Source: Rhizobium sp. CCGE531 (GTDB taxonomy: Bacteria; Pseudomonadota; Alphaproteobacteria; Rhizobiales; Rhizobiaceae). From it: a stretch of DNA of 64,000 nucleotides. The stretch spans positions 1 through 64,000 of the forward strand of contig NZ_CP032687.1 of NCBI RefSeq assembly GCF_003627795.1, read 5' to 3'. Shown piece after piece: positions 36,715 to 45,847 of the stretch. Each line of letters begins with the position of its first letter. Position 1 is the first letter of the stretch. Made by a program: the position numbers and the translations under genes. The notes beneath the pieces are model-generated. The model was not told the origin of the DNA, made no database searches, and worked only from the letters and a program-made list of their open reading frames with translations.

Positions 36715-37116
36715 ATGAAGCACCGGACCGACCGCCGCACAGTATTACAGGCCGTTGGGGCTGCGGCTGTTGCGGCGGTCGCCGGACCAGTCGCTGCTCA
36801 ATCGTCGGATATTCGCGGCACGGTCACGTTCGAGGGCGGCGCGGTGATACCGAAGGGTCGTCTTGAGATTTATCTCGAGGACCGTGCCATTCAAAATAAT
36901 GCGCGACGTCGCGCCACGGAAACGCGCATCAGAAGCGACGGCGGGTCAAAGGCGATAGCCTTTTCCTTGTCCCTGCCCGCAAGCTCGGCTGCTTCGAGAA
37001 CGCTGCAGATCGTCGCGCGCTTGGAGCGTGCGGATGGCCTGCTGGTGGCGCGCGGGAGCACCCAGCTCAAGGCGGCTTCGCCTGTCGACGTCACACTCAA
37101 CATCGTGATGTATTAA
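36715..37116 (+). CDS. Tat-exported YbaY-like protein
   Basis: A 133-residue protein. The N-terminus is a twin-arginine signal (DRRTVLQAVGAAAVAAVAG, cleavage after AAA/AQ), followed by a beta-rich domain resembling YbaY-type lipoprotein domains (IRGTVTFEGGAVIPKGRLEIYLED, FSLSLPASS). The ATG at 36715 follows ATGGAGAGTG, which contains GGAG. The longer frame from 36571 overlaps the protease end and is not likely. The periplasmic function is unknown. It follows the protease on the same strand after a terminator-like hairpin. Confidence 0.7.
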   Translation: MKHRTDRRTVLQAVGAAAVAAVAGPVAAQSSDIRGTVTFEGGAVIPKGRLEIYLEDRAIQNNARRRATETRIRSDGGSKAIAFSLSLPASSAASRTLQIVARLERADGLLVARGSTQLKAASPVDVTLNIVMY

Positions 37117-37547
37117 GGGGGCAAGACCAATGACTGACGACAGAACTCGTCTCGAAAATCGATGTCGACAGGTGACCGCCTGACTCGCGCGTAGACACTG
37201 GCTAATAGCGGCAGGCTTTGCTCCACCAAACTGGCGCACCATCAAATCCCAGGTTGAGAGATCGATCTGCGGGTGAGGGCACCCAAGGGCTAGGGACTTT
37301 GGTTGTTCGGCCGCCTTTCAGAAGGGGCGTGTGAGCTGCTCATAGGTCCGCCGGTACAAGGCGTCGCCAAACAGCCGCAGGACAGCGTTCCGGATCGCAC
37401 TCGAACCCGGCCTAAGTTTATCGCAAGCGCGCGATTTCTCCTGTACCCAGCAGACGCGACCAAATTTCAAGGGCGGCTACCCGCTTTCCGACGTCACGCG
37501 CAGAGCGCCTGCCCCATCTGGCCGGACCGATGCGTCACTCATTCTCG
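37117..37547. other. Spacer after YbaY-like gene
   Basis: A 17-codon frame just after 37116 (ATG ACT GAC GAC, ending TGA) may be the stump of a downstream gene. Otherwise nothing is recognisable. Confidence 0.35.
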
Positions 37548-38597
37548 TCAGGTTGCTTCGAGCACCATGTTGAGGGGCGTCTGGGCTGCACGCCGGATAT
37601 GAGTGAAGCCGCCTGAGCGGATCACCTCGGCCAATCGCCGCTCTCCAGCTTGCGCACCGAGCGCGAGCCCTGTCTCCTGGGCAAGCGAGGTCGGAACGCA
37701 GATCATCGTCGAGGCTGAGTAGTAGAGCCGTCCAACCGGATTGATATTCTCCTCCAGGGTATCTCCGGCCGTTGGTTCGACCACCATCCAGACCCCGCCT
37801 TTTTTTAACGCCTTTCGGATATGAGCCGCAGCGGCTTTCGGGTCGCCCATGTCGTGCAAACAGTCGAAGCAGGTGATCAAATCGAAATCTCCGCCGTCGA
37901 AATCCTGCGCCCGGCCAACCTCGAAGTGCAGGTTCGTCAACCCGTGTGCCTGGGCGTGCGCGATCGCAGCGGCAATCGAGCCTGCATGGAAGTCGTAGCC
38001 CACAAAGCGGGAATTGGGAAACGCCTGCGCCAGAAGGATCGTGGATAGCCCGTGCCCACATCCGACGTCCGCCACCTTCGCGCCCGTTTCCAATCTATCG
38101 ATTACACCGTGGAGTGCCGGCAGCCAGTCCTGCACAAGGGAATTAATATAACCTGGGCGGAATAGTCGCGCGACGGCGCAGAACATGCAGCCAGCCTGAT
38201 CTCCCCAGGCAACGCCTCGGCCGGTTTTGAAGGCGGACTGCACCTTCGGCTGGTTTTCGACCATCGCAGCAGCGATATCGAACGCGCCAACGAGATTGAC
38301 CGCGCTGTCCGGCTCGGCAAACACGAAGGCCTGCTCCGGCGTCAGCGAGAACAATCCTCGCTCATGATGCACATAACCTGAGGCTGCCTGTGCCGCCAGC
38401 CACTCCCGCACATAACGAGGTGCGCATCCCGAGGCATCGGCAAGTTCGTCGGCCTTCACCGGCCCGACTGCCTTCAGCGTCCTGTATAGCCCGAGAGCAT
38501 CTCCAATCCGTACCAGCGGCACGCTGAGCGCTCCGCCAAGGTCGTCAAGGACGCGGCTCACGAGTTCATTGAGCGTTGTTTCGTTGATTTCTGTCAT
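37548..38597 (-). CDS. SAM-dependent methyltransferase with winged-helix N-terminus
   Basis: A 349-residue class I methyltransferase. The N-terminal 85 residues form the dimerising winged helix seen in small-molecule O-methyltransferases (LYRTLKAVGPVKADELADASG). SAM motif I is VADVGCGHG (175-183); FDLITCFDCLHDMGDP and GGVWMVVEPTAGD are later motifs. The ATG at 38597 has GAGGAA upstream; the open frame runs further, to 38696, without homology. The substrate is unknown. It is alone between two spacers. Confidence 0.85.
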   Translation of the reverse strand: MTEINETTLNELVSRVLDDLGGALSVPLVRIGDALGLYRTLKAVGPVKADELADASGCAPRYVREWLAAQAASGYVHHERGLFSLTPEQAFVFAEPDSAVNLVGAFDIAAAMVENQPKVQSAFKTGRGVAWGDQAGCMFCAVARLFRPGYINSLVQDWLPALHGVIDRLETGAKVADVGCGHGLSTILLAQAFPNSRFVGYDFHAGSIAAAIAHAQAHGLTNLHFEVGRAQDFDGGDFDLITCFDCLHDMGDPKAAAAHIRKALKKGGVWMVVEPTAGDTLEENINPVGRLYYSASTMICVPTSLAQETGLALGAQAGERRLAEVIRSGGFTHIRRAAQTPLNMVLEAT

Positions 38598-39635
38598 GTG
38601 AAATTCCTCGTGATTTGTGGCGGCCTCATGCGCCGCTTGTGGTTCAAGGGGTCGGAAACAGATGAACTCGATGCCCTCGATTTCGGATGTATGCACCGCC
38701 TACGCTTTGCGTAGACGCTCATCTAGAACCTGCGCATCCCTCTAACTGCATGGCCTTCTCGCACGACAGTAACGCGTAGACGCTTGCGGTGCGCAAACTG
38801 GGCGGTTTAATCGCCATCCGTTTTCAGCGAATAATGCCGCCGATGGTACCTCCGTCGCGCTCTTGGGTTTAGCCCCCCGGCTTCTTCTGAGCACTACTCG
38901 TGCCAATCAGGTCGCCCCCGCAACCGTCCGAGATTGCGGATGTTTCATCGGGGGGGTGTAGGGTTGCGGACATGTCGTGTCGCAATCCGCCCCCGATCAG
39001 TGCCACGATGAAGAGGAAGTTTTGGGAGGGGCGACAACAAATGGGCGAAGACGGTATTAACGAACGCCCGGATCTCGATGCAAGCTGCGGGTCTGAAAGC
39101 CGAGGAACTGAGAATGGCCAACACTGATCTAATTCCGGCATCACTGCTCGCACGCAAGGCTGTCGTATGTCTGCGGCAGTCACAACCAGAGGTCATGTCT
39201 AACTTAGAATCATAAGCGGCCGAAGAATTCGTTTTTCTTTCCCAACCTGATTTCGCGATTCAAAGGTGCAGACGGACAGGCTGGTTGCGATTTCGCTCAC
39301 TGGGGCGACCAGCCATAATCCCCATCGGCCTCCCCAACGCGTGCACTGGGTTGGACGCCGGGCGATCAACGGCCAATATAAAGTTTGTAAGGCGCTTAAG
39401 AAAATGACTGCCCTCAGAGCTCGTATGTCGATCAGTCCCCGCACTTCGGCGTCAGTTCTTCAGCACCCATCGTGCCATGCACGACAGATTGCGTTTGAGA
39501 AAATTCTTCCGATAAGCCATCGCTCAAAACAGTAATTCAATCCATTTTGCTCGGAAGATTAGAACATCTTCGCCTTTCTAAAAGCTACTAAATATATAGG
39601 GTAAATTATCTAATCAATCGGGACTCCTGGTCATC
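38598..39635. other. 1-kb gene-poor region before the sulfur cluster
   Basis: Only short overlapping frames are found, none with a recognisable motif. The last 100 bp are AT-rich (ATATATAGGGTAAATTATC around 39592-39610) against a GC-rich background. They probably hold the promoter of the sulfur operon starting at 39636. Confidence 0.4.
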
Positions 39636-40211
39636 ATGAACATCCTCGCGCTGAGTGGCAATGTCAAAAGACCGTCCCGCACGGCGTCCTTGGTGAAGGT
39701 CGCCGCCGATCGCCTGCGGCAGCGCGTTGGTGGCCACGTGCAGTGCATCGAGCTTGTCGATGCAGCACCGGTGCTCTTTCGGGCGCTCAGAGCTGATCAG
39801 CTCGATACCGAGGGCAGGGCGGTCATTGCCGCGGTGGAAGGAGCCGATATCATCATCGCCGGATCACCCGTTTATCGGGCGTCCTACAGCGGCGCGCTGA
39901 AGCATCTGTTTGACCTTGTCGATCATCGAGCGCTGACGGGCAAGCGCGTCGTCCTCGCCGCAACCGGCGGCACGCCGTTGCATGGCCTGATGCTTGAGCA
40001 CCAATTGCGGCCGCTCTTCGGCTTCTTCAATGCGCTGACCGTCCCGACCTCGATCTATGCGCTTGAGGCCGACTTTACCGATCACGAGCTCAGGAATCCT
40101 GCCGTCCTCGAGCGCGTGGATCGAGCCGTCGAAGAGGTTTCTGAAATCACGCCGGCGCTCGACATCGGAGCGATCGCGGCCTCGGCAAAACACAGCGGAT
40201 TGGCAGCTTAG
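39636..40211 (+). CDS. msuE: NADPH-dependent FMN reductase (MsuE/SsuE family)
   Basis: A 191-residue flavodoxin-fold reductase. It opens with ILALSGNVKRPSRTASLV, the phosphate-binding loop, and has IIIAGSPVYRASYSGALKHLFD in the middle. The enzyme reduces FMN for FMNH2-dependent monooxygenases. Its gene starts an operon with sfnG 31 bp downstream, so it most likely serves SfnG. It may also supply FMNH2 to the other monooxygenases of this region. Symbol by family and context; SsuE cannot be excluded. Confidence 0.88.
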   Translation: MNILALSGNVKRPSRTASLVKVAADRLRQRVGGHVQCIELVDAAPVLFRALRADQLDTEGRAVIAAVEGADIIIAGSPVYRASYSGALKHLFDLVDHRALTGKRVVLAATGGTPLHGLMLEHQLRPLFGFFNALTVPTSIYALEADFTDHELRNPAVLERVDRAVEEVSEITPALDIGAIAASAKHSGLAA

Positions 40212-40242
40212 CCATAGAACGAAATTCCAGAGGGAGCCTTAC

Positions 40243-41352
40243 ATGACTTTTTCCAATGCCTCAAACGATCCGGTCAAATTTGCCTATTGGGTGCCGAATG
40301 TCTCGGGAGGACTGGTGATTTCGAATATCGAACAGCGCACAAGCTGGACGATCGAATACAACAGAAAGCTTGCGCAGATCGCCGAAGCGAGCGGTTTCGA
40401 CTATGCCCTAAGCCAGATCCGTTTCACGGCAGGCTATGGAGCGGAATTTCAGCATGAGTCCGTTTCGTTCAGTCAGGCCCTTCTTGAATCGACGACGACA
40501 TTGAAGGTGATCGCAGCGATCCTGCCTGGTCCTTGGAATCCGGCCGTTGCCGCCAAGCAGATTGCCACCATCAATCACCTGACCAACGGGCGCGTCGCAG
40601 TCAATATTGTCAGCGGCTGGTTCCGCGGTGAATTTGCCGCCATTGGCGAGCACTGGCTTGATCATGACGAGCGCTATCGCCGCTCGGAGGAGTTCATCCG
40701 TGCGCTTCGCGGTATCTGGACCGAGGATAATTTCACCTTCCGCGGCGATTTCTATCGCTTCAACAATTATTCGCTGAAGCCGAAGCCGATCGATCCGCAG
40801 CCGGAAATCTTCCAGGGCGGCTCCTCACGCGCAGCTCGCGACATGGCGGCGCGTGTGTCGGACTGGTACTTCACCAACGGCAATACGCCGGCCGAGATCC
40901 GCAAGCAGGTTGACGACATCCAATCGAAGGCCAAGGAGAATGGCCATTCAGTGCGGATCGGGGTGAACGCCTTCGCAATCGTGCGCGAAACCGAGGAAGA
41001 AGCCAAGGCAGTGCTTGCCGAGATCATCGAGAAGGCCAATCCCGAGGCGGTCAATGCTTTCGGGCATGAAGTTAAGAACGCCGGCAAGGCGTCGCCGGAA
41101 GGCGAAGGAAACTGGGCGAAATCTTCTTTCGAAGACCTCGTTCAATATAATGATGGCTTCCGCTCGAACCTCATCGGCACGCCACGGCAGGTTGCCGAGC
41201 GGGTTGTGGCGCTGAAGCAGGCGGGTGCGGATCTGATTCTGCTGGGCTTCCTGCATTTCCAGGAGGAGGTCGAGTATTTCGGCAAGCATGTGATTCCGCT
41301 GGTTCGTGAGCTCGAAGAGGCCGCCAGCACGCAGCCAGTGGCGGCCGAATAG
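40243..41352 (+). CDS. sfnG: FMNH2-dependent dimethyl sulfone monooxygenase
   Basis: A 369-residue luciferase-like monooxygenase. SfnG converts dimethyl sulfone to methanesulfinate. Features are FAYWVPNVSGGLVISNIEQRT, then FRGEFAAIGEHWLDHDERYRR and PEIFQGGSSRAARDMAARVSDWYF, all typical of SfnG. The ATG at 40243 follows AGAGGGAG; the frame could start earlier but would overlap the reductase gene. Length matches the family (about 363). Together with the reductase, transporter and SfnB-like gene it makes a self-contained sulfur-scavenging operon. Confidence 0.93.
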   Translation: MTFSNASNDPVKFAYWVPNVSGGLVISNIEQRTSWTIEYNRKLAQIAEASGFDYALSQIRFTAGYGAEFQHESVSFSQALLESTTTLKVIAAILPGPWNPAVAAKQIATINHLTNGRVAVNIVSGWFRGEFAAIGEHWLDHDERYRRSEEFIRALRGIWTEDNFTFRGDFYRFNNYSLKPKPIDPQPEIFQGGSSRAARDMAARVSDWYFTNGNTPAEIRKQVDDIQSKAKENGHSVRIGVNAFAIVRETEEEAKAVLAEIIEKANPEAVNAFGHEVKNAGKASPEGEGNWAKSSFEDLVQYNDGFRSNLIGTPRQVAERVVALKQAGADLILLGFLHFQEEVEYFGKHVIPLVRELEEAASTQPVAAE

Positions 41353-41474
41353 GCCTCGCTGCAGCAAAATACCTCGTAAAGTGAAACATGATGGGTGCGT
41401 GGGCCGATTGGTCCACGCCGACGGGATTGGCGTGCCATGTTCAAGCCGCGCCCGAGCCGAATGGAGGACACTGA

Positions 41475-42386
41475 ATGCCTGCCGCGACCTATTCCCTTGA
41501 CGTGCTGGATCCCGGTACGCTGCGGGACTCCGGCGACCAGATTGCCCGCGCGTTGCCACCGGGCAAGACCGGCGGCATCCCGCAGCATGACGAAGAGACC
41601 CATGCTCTCTCTTTGCATGGCATCAGCCTGTCATTCGGTGGCGTCGCTGCCTTGGTCAATGTAGACCTTTCTGTTGAGCCGGGGGAGATCCGGGCGATTA
41701 TCGGTCCAAATGGCGCAGGCAAGAGTTCGCTGATCAACGTCATCAGCGGTGTCTATCGCTCGAACCATGGCCATGTTCGTATCGGCTCCAACACCTATCG
41801 TCATGTGCCGACGGAGCGATTGGCATCGCTTGGCGTTGCGCGCACGTTCCAGAACCTCGCCTTGTTCAAGGGCTTGAGTGTCACTGATAACGTCATCGCC
41901 GGTCGAGCCTATACCGTGCGCTCGACCTTTGCCGAACAGATCCTCGGGCTTGGCCGCGCGCGCCGCGAAGAGGCGGATGCACGCGAGCGGGCGGCCCGTA
42001 TTCTCGAGTTCCTGCATCTGGGCCAGGTCAGTCATCGTCTCGTAGGCACGCTGCCCTACGGACTGCAAAAACGCGTCGAGCTCGCCCGCGCGCTGGTGGC
42101 GGAACCGAAGATCCTGCTTTTGGACGAGCCCATGGCGGGAATGACGGCGAGCGAAAAGAACGACATGGCCGACTTCATCCGGTCTGCCCGAGATCTGTAT
42201 GACACGACGGTGATCCTCATCGAACACGACATCGGCGTGGTCATGCAGCTTTCCGACCGGATCGCAGTCCTCGACTACGGCCGCAAGATCGCCGAGGGCA
42301 GCCCGGACGAAATTCGTGCCGACGAGCGCGTCATCGACGCCTATCTCGGCGTCGTTGCGGAAAACGAGGATGAGGAGGGCATCTGA
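41475..42386 (+). CDS. ABC transporter ATPase, LivG-like
   Basis: A 303-residue ATPase of the branched-chain amino-acid (HAAT) type. Walker A is GPNGAGKS (77-84), the signature LPYGLQKRVELARAL and Walker B ILLLDEPMAG. An N-terminal extension of about 40 residues precedes the usual start of the fold; no better in-frame start is seen. The gene stop overlaps the permease start by one base (TGATG). It belongs to a five-gene transporter with 42386-47257. Because sfnG lies upstream and an sfnB-like gene downstream, the substrate is probably a sulfur compound rather than an amino acid. Confidence 0.9.
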   Translation: MPAATYSLDVLDPGTLRDSGDQIARALPPGKTGGIPQHDEETHALSLHGISLSFGGVAALVNVDLSVEPGEIRAIIGPNGAGKSSLINVISGVYRSNHGHVRIGSNTYRHVPTERLASLGVARTFQNLALFKGLSVTDNVIAGRAYTVRSTFAEQILGLGRARREEADARERAARILEFLHLGQVSHRLVGTLPYGLQKRVELARALVAEPKILLLDEPMAGMTASEKNDMADFIRSARDLYDTTVILIEHDIGVVMQLSDRIAVLDYGRKIAEGSPDEIRADERVIDAYLGVVAENEDEEGI

Positions 42387-43282
42387 TGGCAGATTTCGAC
42401 TGTCCGTTTCTGATCGAAGTGCTGATTGGCGGCCTGCTGTCGGGCGTCATGTATTCGCTCGTCGCCATCGGTTTCGTGCTGATCTACAAGACGTCGGGCG
42501 TGCTCAATTTCGCTCAAGGGGCAATGTTGCTGTTTGCCGCGCTGACCTTTGTCAGCCTTCTTGAGCGCGGCGTTCCCTTTGCCTTGGCGCTCGTCGTTAC
42601 ATTCGCTGTCATGGTGCTGATCGGCATTGCCATCGAGCGTACCGTGCTGCGACCATTGACCAACAAACCGCCGATCACGCTTTTCATGGCGACGCTCGGG
42701 CTCTCCTATATCATCGAGGGGGCGGCTCAACTCATCTGGGGCACGCAGGTCCACGGTCTGGAGCTCGGGATCGAGGATGTTCCCTTCGACATTGGCGGCG
42801 TGTTCATCAGCCAGTTCGATCTATTTGCGGCGGCAGTCGCTGCCGCGATGGTGGCGGCGCTGTCCGCCTTCTTCCGCTACACCCGAATTGGGCTGGCATT
42901 CCGGGCTGTGGCGGACGATCAGTTCGCTGCGCTTGCCGTCGGACTGAAACTGCCCTGGATTTGGGCGACGGTCTGGGCGGCTGCCGGTGTCGTGGCACTG
43001 GTGGCTGGCCTGCTATGGGGCGCGCGGCTCGGCGTGCAGTTCTCTCTGTCGCTGGTGGTGCTGAAAGCGCTGCCCGTTCTCGTGCTTGGCGGCTTTGATT
43101 CCATTCTGGGTGCGATCGTCGGCGGTCTGCTGATCGGCGCGACAGAGAAGCTCGCGGAAGTCTACATCGGCGAATATTTCGGCGGCGGCATCGAAGGCTG
43201 GATTGCCTATGTCGTAGCACTCGCCTTCCTGCTCATCCGCCCCTCCGGCCTGTTTGGGCAAAAGCTCGTGGAAAGGGTCTGA
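42386..43282 (+). CDS. ABC transporter permease, LivH-like
   Basis: A 298-residue inner-membrane permease with about eight hydrophobic segments. Family features are GLLSGVMYSLVAIGFVLIYK and LNFAQGAMLL at the start and GGFDSILGAIVGGLLIGATE near the end. Start and stop are fused with neighbours: one-base overlap upstream, one-base gap before the next permease. It forms the channel with the LivM-like subunit. Confidence 0.92.
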   Translation: MADFDCPFLIEVLIGGLLSGVMYSLVAIGFVLIYKTSGVLNFAQGAMLLFAALTFVSLLERGVPFALALVVTFAVMVLIGIAIERTVLRPLTNKPPITLFMATLGLSYIIEGAAQLIWGTQVHGLELGIEDVPFDIGGVFISQFDLFAAAVAAAMVAALSAFFRYTRIGLAFRAVADDQFAALAVGLKLPWIWATVWAAAGVVALVAGLLWGARLGVQFSLSLVVLKALPVLVLGGFDSILGAIVGGLLIGATEKLAEVYIGEYFGGGIEGWIAYVVALAFLLIRPSGLFGQKLVERV

Positions 43283-43283
43283 T

Positions 43284-44327
43284 ATGGCCGTCGTTACCGC
43301 CGATCTTCATCCCACATGGCTCTTCAGCCGCTGGCTGACGCCGATTGCCATCCTTGCTGGCGCCTACCTCGTGGTTCTCTTTGTCGGTTCGACCTATTTG
43401 TTCGAGGCGATCCTTTTGCCGTTCCTGGCGCTCAGTCTTGCCGGCGTCGGGCTGAATCTGCTTACCGGCTATGCAGGCCAAGTCTCGCTCGGAAGCGCCG
43501 CCTTCATGGCCGTCGGTGCCTTTGCCGCTTACAATTTCAATCTGCGCGTCGATGGCCTGCCTTTGATCGTCAGCATCCTGCTGGCCGGCCTTCTGGCGGC
43601 GGTGATCGGCATCATTTTCGGCCTGCCTAGCCTCAGATTGAAGGGCTTTTATCTCGCGGTGTCGACGCTGGCTGCGCAGTTCTTCGTGCAGTGGGCTCTC
43701 ACCAAGTTTAGCTGGTTTTCCAACGACTCTGCCTCTGGGGTCATCGATGCGCCGCCTCTGACGCTTGCGGGCGTCGAGTTTACGAGCCCGGCAGGTCGCT
43801 ATCTCTTTTCACTTACGATCGTGGTGGTGCTGACCTTCCTGGCGCATCGGCTGACGACATCTCAAACCGGCCGCAACTTCATCGCCGTTCGGGATAATGA
43901 GACAGCGGCGCGCATCATCGGTGTGCCCGTGCTGGGAACCAAGTTGCTGGCCTTTGCTATCTCCTCTTTCATCATCGCCGTCGCAGGGGCGCTTTGGGCC
44001 TTTGCCTATCTGAGGACCGTCGAGCCGGCTGGCTTTAATCTCGACCGATCGTTCCAGATCCTTTTCATCATCATCATCGGCGGCCTTGCCTCGACGCGGG
44101 GCGCCTTTCTCGGCGCCGCTCTGATCGTCGTCTTCCCGCTCGTGCTATCCCGACTGGGCTCGTTCCTGCTCGGCGATGTCTTCGATTCCGGCGTGCTCGA
44201 CATGAGCCAGCGCATCGTGCTCGGCGCCTTGATCATTCTGTTTCTTATCCTCGAACCGGACGGGCTTTCCTCGCTCTGGGGCAAGATCCGAAGGCGGTTG
44301 GGCTCTGCCATCGACAGGCCGGCCTGA
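43284..44327 (+). CDS. ABC transporter permease, LivM-like
   Basis: A 347-residue permease with 9-10 hydrophobic segments. It has NLLTGYAGQVSLGSAAFMAVGA and GGLASTRGAFLGAALIV, both typical of LivM. The ATG at 43284 follows the previous stop by one base. The longer frame from 43254 would overlap the LivH-like gene. It is the second half of the membrane channel of this transporter. Confidence 0.92.
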   Translation: MAVVTADLHPTWLFSRWLTPIAILAGAYLVVLFVGSTYLFEAILLPFLALSLAGVGLNLLTGYAGQVSLGSAAFMAVGAFAAYNFNLRVDGLPLIVSILLAGLLAAVIGIIFGLPSLRLKGFYLAVSTLAAQFFVQWALTKFSWFSNDSASGVIDAPPLTLAGVEFTSPAGRYLFSLTIVVVLTFLAHRLTTSQTGRNFIAVRDNETAARIIGVPVLGTKLLAFAISSFIIAVAGALWAFAYLRTVEPAGFNLDRSFQILFIIIIGGLASTRGAFLGAALIVVFPLVLSRLGSFLLGDVFDSGVLDMSQRIVLGALIILFLILEPDGLSSLWGKIRRRLGSAIDRPA

Positions 44328-44423
44328 CCAAGCCGGGGCACAAGCTCCGAAAACACCAAACCCACTGCTCGTTCAACCCAGTTCCGGCCATCACACCGGA
44401 CAATACCCGGAGTGTATCCAAAT

Positions 44424-45758
44424 ATGACCATGCTAGCGAAATTGAAGGCCGGCGTCATTGCGGCTGGACTAGCCGTCTCGGCCGCGATACCGGCCGCCCA
44501 TGCCGATGAACAATATTTCCCGCTGCAGAGCTACCGCGTCGGGCCCTATGCGGCCGGCGGCACGGGTTTCTTCGGTGGTTTTATCGACTACCTGAACCTC
44601 ATCAACACGCGGGATGGCGGCGTCAACGGCGTCAAGCTAACCTGGTCGGAGGCGGAAACGCAATACGAGGTTGAACGCGGCGTCGAGGCCTATGAGCGTC
44701 TCAAGAGCAATCCGAATATAGCCGCCTGGAACCCGCTTTCCGTCGGTATCGCTTATGCCATGATCGACCGCATCACGCAGGACAAGGTGCCGTTGATCAC
44801 CATCAACCATGGTCGCACGGATTCCACTGATGGCCGCGTTTTCCCCTATGTCTTTCCGCTGCTGCTCAATCCCTATAGCGAGACCTCGGGCATCGTGAAC
44901 TACATCGCCTCGAAGCTCGGCGGTCTCGACAAGCTGAAGGGCAAGAAGATCGTCGTGCTCTATCACGGCTCGCCCTATGGCAAGGAAACGATCCCGATCT
45001 ATGAACTCTTGTCGCAGAAATATGGCTTCGAACTGCAGCAGATCGAAGTGCCGCATCCGGGCAACGAGCAACAGGCACAATGGCTGACGATCCGCCGCGC
45101 CAAGCCGGATTACGTCGTGCTGCGAGGCTGGGGTGTCATGAACCCGGTCGCCCTGAAAACCGCGGCCAAGACCGGCTTTCCTGCAGACCATATTATCGGC
45201 AATGTCTGGTCGAACTCGGAAGAGGACGTGATCCCGGCCGGTGATGCCGCGAAGGGATATACCGCCATCACCACCCAGGCTTCCGGCACGGAGTATCCGA
45301 TCGTGCAGGAGATCGTCAAGACGCTCTACGACAACGGCAAGGGTAATCTCGAAGACAAAAAGCGTATCGGCTCCGTCTATCACAATCTCGGCATCGTCAA
45401 CGGCATCCTGAATGTGGAAGCGATCCGTATTGCCCAGGAAAAGTTCGGACACCGAACCCTGACCGGCGACGAGGTTCGCTGGGGCTTCGAGCATCTGCAG
45501 CTTGATCCGGCTCGCGTCGAGGCGCTTGGCGCTAACGGCCTGTTCCATTCCATCAACGTCAGCTGGGACAATCACGAGGGCAATGGCTACGTGACCTTCC
45601 AGCAGTGGGACGGCAAGAAATGGAACGTCGTCTCCGATTGGATTGCGCCGGACTGGGCACTGCTCCGGCCGATCATTGAGAAATCGTCGGAAGCCTATGC
45701 CAAGGAAAAGGGCATCAAGTTGCGAACGTCTGAAGACGCACAGGCCGTGACGAACTGA
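44424..45758 (+). CDS. ABC transporter substrate-binding protein, LivK-like
   Basis: A 444-residue periplasmic protein. The signal peptide (LKAGVIAAGLAVSAAIPAAHA) ends before DEQYFP. The body is a type I periplasmic-binding fold (LTWSEAETQYEVERGVEAYERL, IVVLYHGSPYGKETIPIYELL). It is longer than LivK and of the urea/amide-binding type. ATG 44424 is preferred; GTG 44412 is the alternative. It should set the specificity of the transporter. A sulfur-containing ligand is inferred from the flanking sfn genes. Confidence 0.88.
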   Translation: MTMLAKLKAGVIAAGLAVSAAIPAAHADEQYFPLQSYRVGPYAAGGTGFFGGFIDYLNLINTRDGGVNGVKLTWSEAETQYEVERGVEAYERLKSNPNIAAWNPLSVGIAYAMIDRITQDKVPLITINHGRTDSTDGRVFPYVFPLLLNPYSETSGIVNYIASKLGGLDKLKGKKIVVLYHGSPYGKETIPIYELLSQKYGFELQQIEVPHPGNEQQAQWLTIRRAKPDYVVLRGWGVMNPVALKTAAKTGFPADHIIGNVWSNSEEDVIPAGDAAKGYTAITTQASGTEYPIVQEIVKTLYDNGKGNLEDKKRIGSVYHNLGIVNGILNVEAIRIAQEKFGHRTLTGDEVRWGFEHLQLDPARVEALGANGLFHSINVSWDNHEGNGYVTFQQWDGKKWNVVSDWIAPDWALLRPIIEKSSEAYAKEKGIKLRTSEDAQAVTN

Positions 45759-45847
45759 GCCCCGTGGCTGGGCATCGGCAGCGCGGCCATGCTGCTGTTT
45801 GCCGGTGCCCGGCTCGCCTACGAAACCGCACTGAAATTGGGTGGACC

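Noticed and set aside
38598..39635. Search for a gene in the 1-kb gap before the sulfur cluster
   Set aside because: All open frames are short, overlap one another, and show no recognisable motif or ribosome site.
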